Part shown: piece by piece, positions 51,028-59,040 of the stretch | How the letters are laid out: the number at the start of each line of letters is the position of its first letter | Position numbering within the stretch: the first letter of the stretch is position 1 | Assembly: GCA_964493015.1 (NCBI GenBank) | Contig: CAZBLU010000001.1 | Location: 34,646-98,645, forward strand | Length of the DNA stretch: 64,000 nucleotides | Reading direction: 5' to 3' | Source: Caldimicrobium sp964493015 | Lineage (GTDB): Bacteria > Desulfobacterota > Thermodesulfobacteria > Thermodesulfobacteriales > Thermodesulfobacteriaceae | The notes under the pieces: generated by a model | What the model saw: the letters and a program-made list of their open reading frames with translations, nothing else | Database searches by the model: none | What the model was told of the DNA's origin: nothing | Position numbers and translations under genes: made by a program

Positions 51028-52002
51028 TCAGAGTTTCACTGTTTTTTGATGAAAGGCCGAGATGATCTCTGAGAGGGTAAAAAAGGAAAAAAGCTCATAT
51101 CCAGCTTCTTTTAGTCTCGCCTTACCACCTTCCTCACGATCCACCAAACTTAAAACCTTTAGGATCTCCAAATTTTCTCTCTCACAAGCTTCTATGGCCT
51201 TCATTAAGGAACCACCAGTAGTAACCACATCCTCTACAAGGGCAATTTTCATGTGGGGATAAAAGTGGCCTTCTATTTGTTTAGCTGTGCCATATTTTTT
51301 GGGTTCCTTTCTGATTAGGAGCCCCTCTAAATTTACTCCCTCAGCCTGAGCGGAAGATAAAATGGCGCATACGATAGGATCAGCCCCTATACTCATCCCC
51401 GCTACTCCTTCAATAGGAAAATCCCTTAAGGCTTCCCAAAAAAGCTCCCCAATAAGCTTATAAGTAGGCCCATAAAGAGTAATTTTGCGGCAATCAAGAT
51501 AATAGGGGCTTTCCTTACCACTGGCAAGCTTAAAGGGTTTCTCTGGATTATAAAGAAAGGCCCTTTCTAATAGATAGGGCATAATTTCACCTTTCAAGTA
51601 TGAAATGTTAAGCATCTTTAACATCTTGGGCACAGGATGAAATTCCTTTAAAAAGGCCTGAATCTCCTCTTCTGCCTTTTGCGTTTGCTGAATATTATAA
51701 AAACAATAATTCTTTATATGATGAAAAGATTCCTCATTAATACTGGTAATACGCACAGCAAAGCCAGAGGGCTCCTTCCTTAGGACCTCACCCTTCATAA
51801 AAATCTTTATAGAAGGATCTGTATCCCTGAGGAAAAAGATTAAAGCAATTTCTTCTTGGAGTTCAGGAAATCCCTCTTCACATTCAATGTATAGGCCACC
51901 TAAACTAAAATCTCTAATCCGTCCTGTAAAGGAGCCCTTTGCACAGAGGAATTCAACCCTCTCTTCAAAAGGAAATCGAGAGAACCTTCGCCTTTCTGAC
52001 AT
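51028..52002 (-). CDS. pyrE: PilZ domain fused to orotate phosphoribosyltransferase
   Basis: A 324-residue two-domain protein. Residues 1-100 form a PilZ domain, the cyclic-di-GMP receptor, with the basic RxxxR motif (Arg5, Arg9 in MSERRRFSRF) and DFSLGG (31-36; D/NxSxxG). Residues about 130-324 form an orotate phosphoribosyltransferase, which turns orotate and PRPP into OMP: the catalytic loop RKEPKKYGTAKQIEG (231-245) and the PRPP motif VEDVVTTGGS (256-265) are complete, as is the entry block FKLASGKESPYYLDCRK. Both halves look functional. A helical linker (about 104-125) joins them. There is no Shine-Dalgarno sequence; a good promoter puts the transcript start at the ATG. I know no characterised protein of this design. 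Confidence 0.93.
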   Translation of the reverse strand: MSERRRFSRFPFEERVEFLCAKGSFTGRIRDFSLGGLYIECEEGFPELQEEIALIFFLRDTDPSIKIFMKGEVLRKEPSGFAVRITSINEESFHHIKNYCFYNIQQTQKAEEEIQAFLKEFHPVPKMLKMLNISYLKGEIMPYLLERAFLYNPEKPFKLASGKESPYYLDCRKITLYGPTYKLIGELFWEALRDFPIEGVAGMSIGADPIVCAILSSAQAEGVNLEGLLIRKEPKKYGTAKQIEGHFYPHMKIALVEDVVTTGGSLMKAIEACERENLEILKVLSLVDREEGGKARLKEAGYELFSFFTLSEIISAFHQKTVKL

Positions 52003-52008
52003 ACTTTA

Positions 52009-52036
52009 ATTTTAATGAAAAAAATTTTTAATACAA
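52009..52036 (-). promoter_or_regulatory. Promoter giving a leaderless pilZ-pyrE transcript
   Basis: On the minus strand TTGTAT (52036-52031), 16-base spacer, TAAAAT (52014-52009). The ATG begins 7 bases after the -10 box, where transcription should start, and no ribosome binding site precedes it. Confidence 0.5.
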
Positions 52037-52068
52037 GTCTTGGCGATTACTTCTCTAAAAATTACCTC

Positions 52069-52096
52069 TTCAATCTTAAAAAAATTTAATTAAAAT
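52069..52096 (+). promoter_or_regulatory. Promoter for the selenoperoxiredoxin gene
   Basis: TTCAAT (52069-52074), 16-base spacer, TAAAAT (52091-52096), about 38 bases upstream of the ATG; GAGGAGG stands 7 bases before it. Confidence 0.4.
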
Positions 52097-52134
52097 TAAA
52101 TTAATTTGAAATTATTTGGAGAGGAGGTTTTATC

Positions 52135-52749
52135 ATGTGCTTGAGACCAGGATTAAAAGCACCAGACTTTGAATTGCAGGCCTATTTCCCTGATGGCCAT
52201 ATAAAACAAGTGAAAAGCTCTGATTATAAAGGAAAATGGTTAGTGCTTTTTTTCTATCCTGCTGATTTCACCTTTGTTTGACCCACAGAGATGGCAGCAG
52301 TTGCCGCCAAAGCTGAAGCCCTAAGGAAGCTTGATACAGATCTTTTGGCTATAAGTATTGACACAGTTTTTGTGCATAAGGTTTGGCAGGAAACAGAACT
52401 GAGCAAAATAATTCCTGGAGGTTTTCCCTTTCCTATGGGCTGGGATCAAGAAGGTAAGGTTGGTAAGCTATATGGCGTCTATGCTGAAGAGTTGGGGATC
52501 AATTTAAGAGGTACCTTCTTAATTGATCCCGATGGCATTATACGTATAGTGCAAATTTATGATGCTCCTATTGGCCGTAACTATGACGAACTTGTGAGAA
52601 TGATTGAGGCAGCTCAATATGTGAGGGAAAAAGGAGGCACTGAGGCCTGCCCTGCCAATTGGAAACCTGGCAAGAGCACCCTTAAACCATCTTCGGAACT
52701 TGTTGGTAAAATACATGAGTTTTGGAATCCCTCAGAACTTGATAATTAA
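52135..52749 (+). CDS. Selenocysteine-containing 2-Cys peroxiredoxin (AhpC/Prx1 type)
   Basis: A 204-residue peroxiredoxin that reduces peroxides. The frame begins MCLRPGLKAPDFELQAYF, with RBS GAGGAGG, and has one in-frame TGA at 52279-52281, codon 49. This is exactly the peroxidatic position: YPADFTFV-U-PTEMAAV where relatives have FTFVCPTE. Downstream the frame is intact to the resolving Cys172 in EACPANWKPG, typical of 2-Cys enzymes. A SECIS-like hairpin follows the TGA. This points to selenocysteine rather than to a broken gene, and selenoperoxiredoxins are known in other anaerobes. Automatic annotation would start the gene wrongly at the ATG 52291. selA, selB and selC must be elsewhere. 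Confidence 0.9.
52293..52305 (+). promoter_or_regulatory. SECIS-like hairpin in the selenoperoxiredoxin gene
   Basis: GGCA (52293-52296) pairs with TGCC (52302-52305) around the loop GCAGT, which begins with G as bacterial SECIS loops usually do. The loop starts 18 bases after the T of the TGA, within the range known for SelB-dependent recoding. The stem is short (4 bp, possibly extended by one wobble pair). Confidence 0.6.
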
Positions 52750-52791
52750 CCCTGTTCTTGTCCTTTTAGAAAACTTATTTTATAAAAAATT

Positions 52792-53880
52792 ATGACCAGT
52801 AAGGGATTCTCTCTAAACATTTTTATCATTCTCCTTTTGTCTTTTATTATTCTTGGAGCCTTTGTCTATATCCTCTTTCCCTTTTTTATGGTGATTTTTT
52901 GGGGAGGTCTACTGGCCTTTTTTTTAAATCCTCTTTATATAAAAATTAAAAACCTATGTAAAGGTAGAGCTCGCCTATCTGCCCTAATTACCCTCTTCAT
53001 TTTTATACTGTTTATCTTAATACCTTTAATCTATCTTGGTTTTCAGTTCTACTTGCAGGTTGAAAGCCTTGCTTCCCAAATTAATGAAGCTACTTTGGTA
53101 AAATTCCTTGCCTATTTAGATGCCCTCAAAAATAAATTTATATTTTCCAAAATTTATCCCCATTTAGAGATTTACATAGAACAATTCCAAAAACAACTTC
53201 CCGAACATATTTCCAACTTAACGCAGAAATTTTTTCAGCTCTTCAGCTCCTTTATCGCACAAAGTTTTAGTTTTATCCTAAAATTAGTATTTACTCTCTT
53301 TACCCTTTATTACTTTCTGGTAGATGGTGAAAGGGCCATCCGCATCATTAAGGACTTAATTCCCGCTGCTGAAGAGAAAAAAGATATAATTTTACAAAAG
53401 ATGACTCTTATTGTTCAGGGCGTTCTCTACGGAAATCTCCTTACCGCCTTAATTCAAGGGGGTCTCTCTCTCTTTATTTATTATGTGTTAGGGATATCTC
53501 CCTTTGTTTTACTTGCCTTTCTTACGGTCCTTGCTTCCTTTTTACCCTTTTTGGGAACAGGCTTAGTCTGGATACCCTTGACTATATTTCTCTTTCTAAG
53601 TGGTCACTATATTAAAGCCCTGATTCTTCTCCTTTTTTGTGCCCTAACCATTGCCCAAGTGGATAATCTACTTAAACCCCTCCTTATTGGGGGAAAGACT
53701 AAGATTCACAACCTACTTATGTTTTTTGCTGTGCTTGGGGGTATTAGCCAATTTGGTCTCTCAGGAATATTCCTTGGTCCTATTATTCTGGGTCTTTTTC
53801 TCACCATTCTTGAAATTTACAAAAGCCATCTCTTAGAACCCCTCAATTATAAAACCAGTGCAAATAATAATCATGCCTGA
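52792..53880 (+). CDS. AI-2E/PerM family membrane transporter
   Basis: A 362-residue membrane protein of the AI-2E (YdiK/PerM/TqsA) family. Two early helices (about 9-48) precede a soluble alpha helical stretch (about 80-150) and then five further helices, ending in the family motif LGGISQFGLSGIFLGPIILGLFL (key part GLSGIFLGPII). Relatives are put down as exporters of autoinducer 2 or as Na+/H+ antiporters; the substrate here is unknown. The end overlaps mutM by 8 bases. Confidence 0.88.
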   Translation: MTSKGFSLNIFIILLLSFIILGAFVYILFPFFMVIFWGGLLAFFLNPLYIKIKNLCKGRARLSALITLFIFILFILIPLIYLGFQFYLQVESLASQINEATLVKFLAYLDALKNKFIFSKIYPHLEIYIEQFQKQLPEHISNLTQKFFQLFSSFIAQSFSFILKLVFTLFTLYYFLVDGERAIRIIKDLIPAAEEKKDIILQKMTLIVQGVLYGNLLTALIQGGLSLFIYYVLGISPFVLLAFLTVLASFLPFLGTGLVWIPLTIFLFLSGHYIKALILLLFCALTIAQVDNLLKPLLIGGKTKIHNLLMFFAVLGGISQFGLSGIFLGPIILGLFLTILEIYKSHLLEPLNYKTSANNNHA

Positions 53881-54688
53881 ACTCCCTGAGGTAGAAACCA
53901 TAAAGAGAGATCTAAAAAATTACCTTTTAGGGGCTATCCTCAAGGAAGTCCTCATAGTAAACAAGAATTTTCTCACTAAAAACAAAATTGAGTTAGAGGA
54001 GCTACAAAACCTTAAAAACTCAAGGCTCTTTGAGCTTGAGAGAAGGGGCAAAATGCTTGCCCTCATCTTTGAAAAAAGGGCTCTTATCTTTCATTTAGGG
54101 CTTACTGGAGCCCTTATTTTTCAACCTTCACCTCTATTTGCAGATAATAAACACCTTATTTTTTCTCTTCTCTTTGATTCTGGGATCCTCTCTTTTCAGG
54201 ATATCAGAAAATTCGGCAAAATATGGCTTATTTCCAAAGAAAATCTTACTAACTTCTGGCAGGCTAATCTTGGTCCTGACGCCCTTGAGATTACGGAAGA
54301 GGACTTTATAACCCTTCTTAAAGAGGGCCATGGCCCCATAAAGGCCCTTCTCCTCAACCAAAAAAAACTTGCTGGGCTCGGCAACATTTATGCAACAGAA
54401 TTACTTTTTCGCGCAAAAATTCATCCTCTGAGAAAGGCAGAAAGCCTCACCCCAGAAGAAAGAAGAACCCTCTACAGAGAGATGAAAGCGCTTTTACAGG
54501 AAGCCATAGCCTTAAGAGGCTCCTCGATTAGAGATTATGTAGATGGTCTGGGCCAAAAAGGACTCTTCCAAGAGAGACATCTGGTCTATGGAAAAAAGGG
54601 TAGGCCTTGCCCTCTCTGTCAAACTCCCTTAGAATATATTCCTCTTCAAGGAAGAGGAACAACCTTCTGTCCCCAATGTCAAAAGTAG
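53873..54688 (+). CDS. mutM: Formamidopyrimidine-DNA glycosylase
   Basis: Fpg removes oxidised purines such as 8-oxoguanine and nicks the DNA. The enzyme needs Pro as residue 2, and MPELPEVETIKRDL is exactly this; the ATG at 53873 is therefore the start, although a frame opens 15 bases earlier. Length is 271 residues. The catalytic Lys, the H2TH region with LLNQKKLAGLGNIYATELLF (key part LAGLGNIYA) and a C-terminal Cys4 zinc finger (CPLCQTPLEY...FCPQC) are present. Start overlaps the transporter stop. Confidence 0.95.
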   Translation: MPELPEVETIKRDLKNYLLGAILKEVLIVNKNFLTKNKIELEELQNLKNSRLFELERRGKMLALIFEKRALIFHLGLTGALIFQPSPLFADNKHLIFSLLFDSGILSFQDIRKFGKIWLISKENLTNFWQANLGPDALEITEEDFITLLKEGHGPIKALLLNQKKLAGLGNIYATELLFRAKIHPLRKAESLTPEERRTLYREMKALLQEAIALRGSSIRDYVDGLGQKGLFQERHLVYGKKGRPCPLCQTPLEYIPLQGRGTTFCPQCQK

Positions 54689-55614
54689 AAATGTCAGAAA
54701 TAGGCAAATCCCTTGAATTAATAGTAGGACCTCATGAGAAAGTTTCAAGGCTTGATCAGTATCTCAAAGAGAAGCTCTCTTCACTTACTCGCTCAAGGAT
54801 TCAGAAACTAATCGAAAGTGGCTTTGTCACCATTAATGGCCAAAAGGTAAAACCTGCTACTAAGATTAAGGCTGGCATGAAGATAACCATATTTATTCCT
54901 CCTGAGGAGGAACTTGATCTTACTCCTGAGGAGGTCCCCTTTGAGATATTATATGAAGACGAAGATGTCGCGGTAATTTTCAAACCTGCAGGTGTAGTAG
55001 TCCATCCTGCTCCAGGGCACAAAACAGGAACCTTGGTGCACGGACTTCTTGCCAGGCTAAAAAATCTCTCAGGCATAGGTGGAAAACTTAGGCCTGGGAT
55101 AGTTCATCGCTTAGATAAAGATACTTCTGGCCTTATGCTGGTTGCCAAAAATGACTTTGCGCATCAGGCCTTAGTCTCAGCCTTTCAAAGAAGAGAGATC
55201 AAAAAGGAATACCTGGCACTCCTTTATGGAATTCTTAGACCCCTCCAAGGAAGAATTGAAAAACCCATAGGTAGACATCCCGTTCATAGACAAAAAATGG
55301 CTATTCTCTCGGGGGGTAAAGAGGCTGTCACCGAATATGAAGTTATAAAGTATTTTAAAAAGGCAACCCTTGTCTTAGCTAAACCTATTACAGGGAGAAC
55401 CCACCAATTGAGAGTGCATTTTAGTCACCTGGGGCATCCCATATTAGGGGACCCCACATATGGAGGGCTTAAAACGGACCTACCCAGGCCTGAACGCCTA
55501 ATGCTCCATGCCAGAAAAATTACTTTTATCCATCCTCGCTCACAAATCCCTCTAACCTTTGAAAAGGAACCACCTTCAGATTTTCAAAACTATTTACGCC
55601 TTCTTGAGCCATGA
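54676..55614 (+). CDS. rluD: Ribosomal large subunit pseudouridine synthase RluD
   Basis: RluD modifies helix 69 of 23S rRNA (positions 1911, 1915, 1917). The roughly 312 residues have an N-terminal S4 domain (RLDQYLKEKLSSLTRSRIQ) and the catalytic RluA-type domain with GIVHRLDKDTSGLMLVAK (catalytic Asp), and KPITGRTHQLRVHFSHLGHPILGDPTYG (key part GRTHQLRVH). The start could be ATG 54676 or ATG 54691; neither has a clear binding site, and translation is probably coupled to mutM. It overlaps coaE by 4 bases. Confidence 0.92.
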   Translation: MSKVEMSEIGKSLELIVGPHEKVSRLDQYLKEKLSSLTRSRIQKLIESGFVTINGQKVKPATKIKAGMKITIFIPPEEELDLTPEEVPFEILYEDEDVAVIFKPAGVVVHPAPGHKTGTLVHGLLARLKNLSGIGGKLRPGIVHRLDKDTSGLMLVAKNDFAHQALVSAFQRREIKKEYLALLYGILRPLQGRIEKPIGRHPVHRQKMAILSGGKEAVTEYEVIKYFKKATLVLAKPITGRTHQLRVHFSHLGHPILGDPTYGGLKTDLPRPERLMLHARKITFIHPRSQIPLTFEKEPPSDFQNYLRLLEP

Positions 55615-56204
55615 AAACTAAATTAATAGCTATCACTGGAGGTCTTGCTACTGGAAAAAGCACCTTTCTGCGTTTACTTCAAAAAATGGGCTTTACCACC
55701 CTTTCTTGTGACGAAATCGTAAAGGATTTATACAAATCCGATATCATCAAAAAGAAAGTAGTTAATCTCTTGGGAGAGGATATCCTCAGTGAGGACTGGC
55801 AAATTGATAAAAGAAAAGTATTAGAAAAAATCCTTCAAAATCCCTCTTTAAGGAGAGCTTTAGAGTCTCTGATCCATCCCTTAGTCTGGGAAAAGATTAA
55901 AGAAACACTTAGAGAATGTACTCAAAAAGGTAATAAGATAATCTTCGTAGAAGTTCCTCTTCTATTTGAGGCAGGCTGGGAAACCTTCTTTGACGAGATT
56001 TGGGTCATTACCTGTAAGGAAGAGACGCAAAAGTGGAGAATTGAAGAAAAACCTGACAAAGAGCTGTGGTTAAAGCTTTCCCAGATGCAGCTGCCCCTTG
56101 AGATCAAAGAAAGAAGAGCAAACCGCCTTTTCTCCTCAGAAAAATCACCCTCTGAATGGGAAAGAGAACTTAGAGAAATTCTAAAGGAGTATTTAAAAGA
56201 GTAA
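55611..56204 (+). CDS. coaE: Dephospho-CoA kinase
   Basis: CoaE phosphorylates dephospho-CoA, the last step of coenzyme A synthesis. The 197 residues begin MKTKLIAITGGLATGKSTFL with the P-loop, then CDEIVKDLY, HPLVWEKI, and VEVPLLFEAGWETFFDEIWVI (key part VPLLFE). The ATG overlaps the rluD stop (ATGA). panC and panD at 18-19 kb belong to the same route. Its last 35 bases overlap ribD on the opposite strand. Confidence 0.94.
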   Translation: MKTKLIAITGGLATGKSTFLRLLQKMGFTTLSCDEIVKDLYKSDIIKKKVVNLLGEDILSEDWQIDKRKVLEKILQNPSLRRALESLIHPLVWEKIKETLRECTQKGNKIIFVEVPLLFEAGWETFFDEIWVITCKEETQKWRIEEKPDKELWLKLSQMQLPLEIKERRANRLFSSEKSPSEWERELREILKEYLKE

Positions 56205-57309
56205 TTCCCTCTTGAGTTATCCCGTGCAAGAGGAAACAATCTCCTAATTTTTGGCTCTGAAAGCGATAGAGTTTGTAGGCTTGAGATAGCCTTTCTAAAG
56301 GCTTAGCTTGGAAAGAAAAGATCCCCTCTGGATCACCTATGATAAGAGGGGCAACCACGCAAAAGACTTCATCTATAAGCCCCTCTTGCAAAAAGGCCCC
56401 ATGCAAATACCCTCCACCTTCAATCAAAAGTGAGCTTATTTTTCTCTCATAGGCCTTAGCCACAAAGGCTTGCAGATCAATGTGTACCCCTTTTAGAGGT
56501 AATTGCCAAATCTCAACCCCCTTATGGATAAAGGGGGATAGCCTCTCTGGAGGAACATCCTCACCGCATGCAAGAATTGTCCTCTTTTCCTCAGTGACTT
56601 GAAAAACCCTGTAATTTGGGCTTAAACTGACCTTAGTGTCAAGCACTATTCGTATAGGATTTTTTCCCTTAACCAGCCTGGTTGTCAACTCAGGGTCATC
56701 CTTTAGAACCGTATTTTTCCCCACCACAATGGCATCGGTTATAGCCCTCAATTTATGGGAAAAGCGAAGAGCCCTTTCACCAGAAATCCACTTGGAATCC
56801 CCTGAGGACACAGCAATTCTTCCATCAAGGCTTTGGGCTACCTTAACCATAATCCAGGGCCTTTTCCTTAAAATGATGGATAAAAAAAATCTGGTCAAAT
56901 ACTTTATATCCTCTCCTAAGATACCGACCTTTACCTCTAAGCCCTTCTCTTTAAGATAATCAAGGCCGTTACAGGCAAGGGGATTAGGATCCCTGATCCC
57001 ACAGATTACCCTTTTAATACCCGCCTCCAAAATGGCTAAGGTGCAGGGTGGCGTCTTTCCATAGTGACAGCAAGGCTCAAGAGTAACATATAAATAGGCA
57101 CCTTTAGCCCTTTCTCCAGCCTGATCCAGGGCAACTCTCTCTGCATGGGCAAGACCATAAGCCCTATGATATCCCTTAGCAATCACCTCACCACTTTCAG
57201 GGTCAACTACCACAGCACCCACAGGTGGATTAGGAGAGGTATAGCCCAAGCCCTTATAAGCCTCCCTAATGGCTATTTTCATGTAATGCTGATCCTCTTT
57301 CAAGGCCAT
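56170..57309 (-). CDS. ribD: Riboflavin biosynthesis deaminase/reductase RibD
   Basis: RibD deaminates and then reduces the pyrimidine intermediate made from GTP. The 379 residues have an N-terminal deaminase domain (zinc ligands in YGLAHAERVAL and TLEPCCHYGKTPPC; ISG motifs GIRDPNPLACN) and a C-terminal reductase domain (VKVAQSLDGRIAV, GDSKWISG, LLIEGGGYLHGAFL). The N-terminal ATG has no obvious binding site but fits the family. ribH and ribF are 55 and 9 kb away, so the riboflavin genes are scattered. Confidence 0.96.
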   Translation of the reverse strand: MALKEDQHYMKIAIREAYKGLGYTSPNPPVGAVVVDPESGEVIAKGYHRAYGLAHAERVALDQAGERAKGAYLYVTLEPCCHYGKTPPCTLAILEAGIKRVICGIRDPNPLACNGLDYLKEKGLEVKVGILGEDIKYLTRFFLSIILRKRPWIMVKVAQSLDGRIAVSSGDSKWISGERALRFSHKLRAITDAIVVGKNTVLKDDPELTTRLVKGKNPIRIVLDTKVSLSPNYRVFQVTEEKRTILACGEDVPPERLSPFIHKGVEIWQLPLKGVHIDLQAFVAKAYERKISSLLIEGGGYLHGAFLQEGLIDEVFCVVAPLIIGDPEGIFSFQAKPLERLSQAYKLYRFQSQKLGDCFLLHGITQEGITLLNTPLEFL

Positions 57310-57316
57310 CGAAGAA

Positions 57317-57787
57317 CTATCTTTTGCGAAGAGCTATTGATCTAATAGAGAGTAATACCTGAAGCTTAGAAAAATTTATCTTCGTAGGACCTTGTTCTTT
57401 AGCCTCTTCCTTTTGTTTTTTATATAGTCTTATCTTTTCCACTATCTTAGCATAATATTCTTCTTCCTCTACCTGTAAGGGTTTATTTCTAATTTGACTC
57501 AAGTGAAAAAGTAGGGCACTTAATTTTTTAATTTTGCCATAGGCCTCTTGATGTTCCTCATCTAAATATTCCTCTAAGTTTTCGATTTCCTTTCTAAGTT
57601 CCACTTCCTTAGGTAAAAAGCCCGCATTTTTTAACATCCTGTAGGCTACCCTCAATTCCTCAGGCACAAAAGGATCCTCTTTAAGAGTAAGAGGCTTACC
57701 CTTAAATTCAAGGTCGTCAAACTCTCCACGTTCCATAGCTTCTCTAATGCGCTCTTCAGCTATTTTTTTAAAAATACTAAAGGGCAA
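57317..57787 (-). CDS. DUF1992 protein (DnaJ-C28-like)
   Basis: A 156-residue protein of the DUF1992 family, found in bacteria (YhdN) and as part of eukaryotic DNAJC28. The block IAEERIREAMERGEFDDLEFKGKPL (key part GEFDDLEFKGKPL) and YRMLKNAGFLPKEVELRKEI are typical. The rest is helical and charged; no J domain is present. The function is unknown. It lies 7 bases upstream of ribD on the same strand. Confidence 0.85.
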   Translation of the reverse strand: MPFSIFKKIAEERIREAMERGEFDDLEFKGKPLTLKEDPFVPEELRVAYRMLKNAGFLPKEVELRKEIENLEEYLDEEHQEAYGKIKKLSALLFHLSQIRNKPLQVEEEEYYAKIVEKIRLYKKQKEEAKEQGPTKINFSKLQVLLSIRSIALRKR

Positions 57788-57795
57788 AGTTTATC

Positions 57796-58407
57796 TCACC
57801 TTTTCTGTAATTCATAGAGCTTATATTCTATGAGCCCTTTATTAAGGCTTTCTGGATCCCCTTCTTTGAGGAGTGTCTGATAAATCTTTATGGCCTCTTC
57901 TTTATTCTTTTTTTCTTGAAGCCTTGCCAGGTCATACATTACTATTTCTTTTAAGGGGGTATTTTTCTCCTTTAACCTTTGATAAATTTTAAGGGCCTCT
58001 TCATAGTTTTTATTATTTTCGGCAATCTTGGCCTCTGCATAGAGGGCTAAATCTTTGGCCTCACCTTTGTATAAGCTCTTCAAATTACCTAATTCTTTTT
58101 GGAGCAAAGAAAGGTCTCTCCCCTGTTCTAAAGTCTTCCAAAGAATAAGGGTGGCCTGCAAGCCTGCCTGAGTACCTTTATATTGCTTAATAAATTGTTG
58201 TAAAGATTGAGGGCTACCACCTTGATGAATTATTTTAGCCAATTCCTGAAAGGCTTTTTTTTCTCTATTTTTCTGATAATACCACCAGGCCCCGCTTATT
58301 AAAATTAAGATTACAAAGGCAATTACTATGTTTAAAAACAAATTTAAATACCTTTGCAAAAAGTCCTTTAATCTTTCATGAAATCGTAAAAGCTTATCCT
58401 CTTCCAT
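57796..58407 (-). CDS. YfgM-like membrane-anchored TPR protein
   Basis: A 203-residue protein with a single N-terminal membrane helix (about 22-42, FLNIVIAFVILILISGAWWYY) followed by a helical TPR-like domain in the periplasm (about 50-200, for example YEEALKIYQRLKEKNTPL). The layout matches YfgM, a periplasmic chaperone linked to the Sec translocon. The sequence match is modest. It shares its last base with the flavin reductase start, so translation is coupled. A link to secretion is inference. Confidence 0.65.
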   Translation of the reverse strand: MEEDKLLRFHERLKDFLQRYLNLFLNIVIAFVILILISGAWWYYQKNREKKAFQELAKIIHQGGSPQSLQQFIKQYKGTQAGLQATLILWKTLEQGRDLSLLQKELGNLKSLYKGEAKDLALYAEAKIAENNKNYEEALKIYQRLKEKNTPLKEIVMYDLARLQEKKNKEEAIKIYQTLLKEGDPESLNKGLIEYKLYELQKR

Positions 58408-58886
58408 TAGCCCTCCACTCCACCAAAATAGTCATCCCATCTAAAGAGAAGTGGCTTACGCCCTGGAGCCATTACCTCATAATCCCCCACCTCACCAACC
58501 ACAATTACATGGTCACCTGCCTCAAATTGATGGGTAACCTCGCATTCAAAATAGGCAATGGCTGAGAGTAACACTGGAGAACCTTTAAGAGCAAATTTAT
58601 AGGGAATACCTTCAAATTTATTCTTCTTTCGTCCACTATGGAAACCAAAAAGTTTAGCCAGTTCAACCTGGTCTTCAGAAAGCACATTTATACAAAAAGT
58701 TTTAGAGTGCTGAATGAGCTCATAGGTATATCTCTGAGGAGCTATAGCCACGGCAAGAAGTCTGGGTTTAAATGAAACCTGAGAAACCCAGGCAGCAGTC
58801 ATCCCATTTATAGTTCCATCAAACTGAGTAGTCACAATAAAAACACCTTGAGGAATATAGGTAGTAATTATCTTTTGAAGCCCCAT
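58407..58886 (-). CDS. Flavin reductase family protein (flavoredoxin-like)
   Basis: A 159-residue FMN-binding split-barrel protein. Motifs NGMTAAWVSQVSFKPRLLAVAI (key part NGMTAAWVSQVSF), LIQHSKTFCINVLS and HVIVVGEVGDYEV fit the flavin reductase-like group; its closest style is flavoredoxin of sulfate reducers and related NAD(P)H:FMN reductases. It could reduce free flavin or carry electrons. AAGGAGGCG stands before the ATG. The gene heads the reductase-YfgM-DUF1992-ribD minus-strand group, and ribD makes the flavin precursor. Confidence 0.88.
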   Translation of the reverse strand: MGLQKIITTYIPQGVFIVTTQFDGTINGMTAAWVSQVSFKPRLLAVAIAPQRYTYELIQHSKTFCINVLSEDQVELAKLFGFHSGRKKNKFEGIPYKFALKGSPVLLSAIAYFECEVTHQFEAGDHVIVVGEVGDYEVMAPGRKPLLFRWDDYFGGVEG

Positions 58887-58914
58887 GGCTACGCCTCCTT
58901 AAAAGTTCATAATC

Positions 58915-59013
58915 TCACTTTATCATTTTAGAGTTCCTATCATAAATCGTCAAGACTTCCCCGGAGGGTGTTTTTAAAATAATGGCCAGATTTTTATTTC
59001 TCAATCCCATCAT
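58915..59013 (-). other. Short open frame (32 residues) of doubtful status
   Basis: Between the flavin reductase and the diguanylate cyclase genes a frame begins with two ATGs and reads KNLAIILKTPSGEVLTIYDR before a TGA. It looks protein-like but has no ribosome binding site and no recognisable family. It may be a remnant of a gene end or chance. The 154-base stretch otherwise shows nothing clear. Confidence 0.2.
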
Positions 59014-59040
59014 GAGCCGTGTTCTGTATTAAGTAGCATA

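Noticed and set aside
52291..52749. A separate 152-residue peroxiredoxin starting at ATG 52291
   Set aside because: It lacks the conserved N-terminal fold and catalytic position; the true frame starts at 52135 and passes through TGA as selenocysteine.
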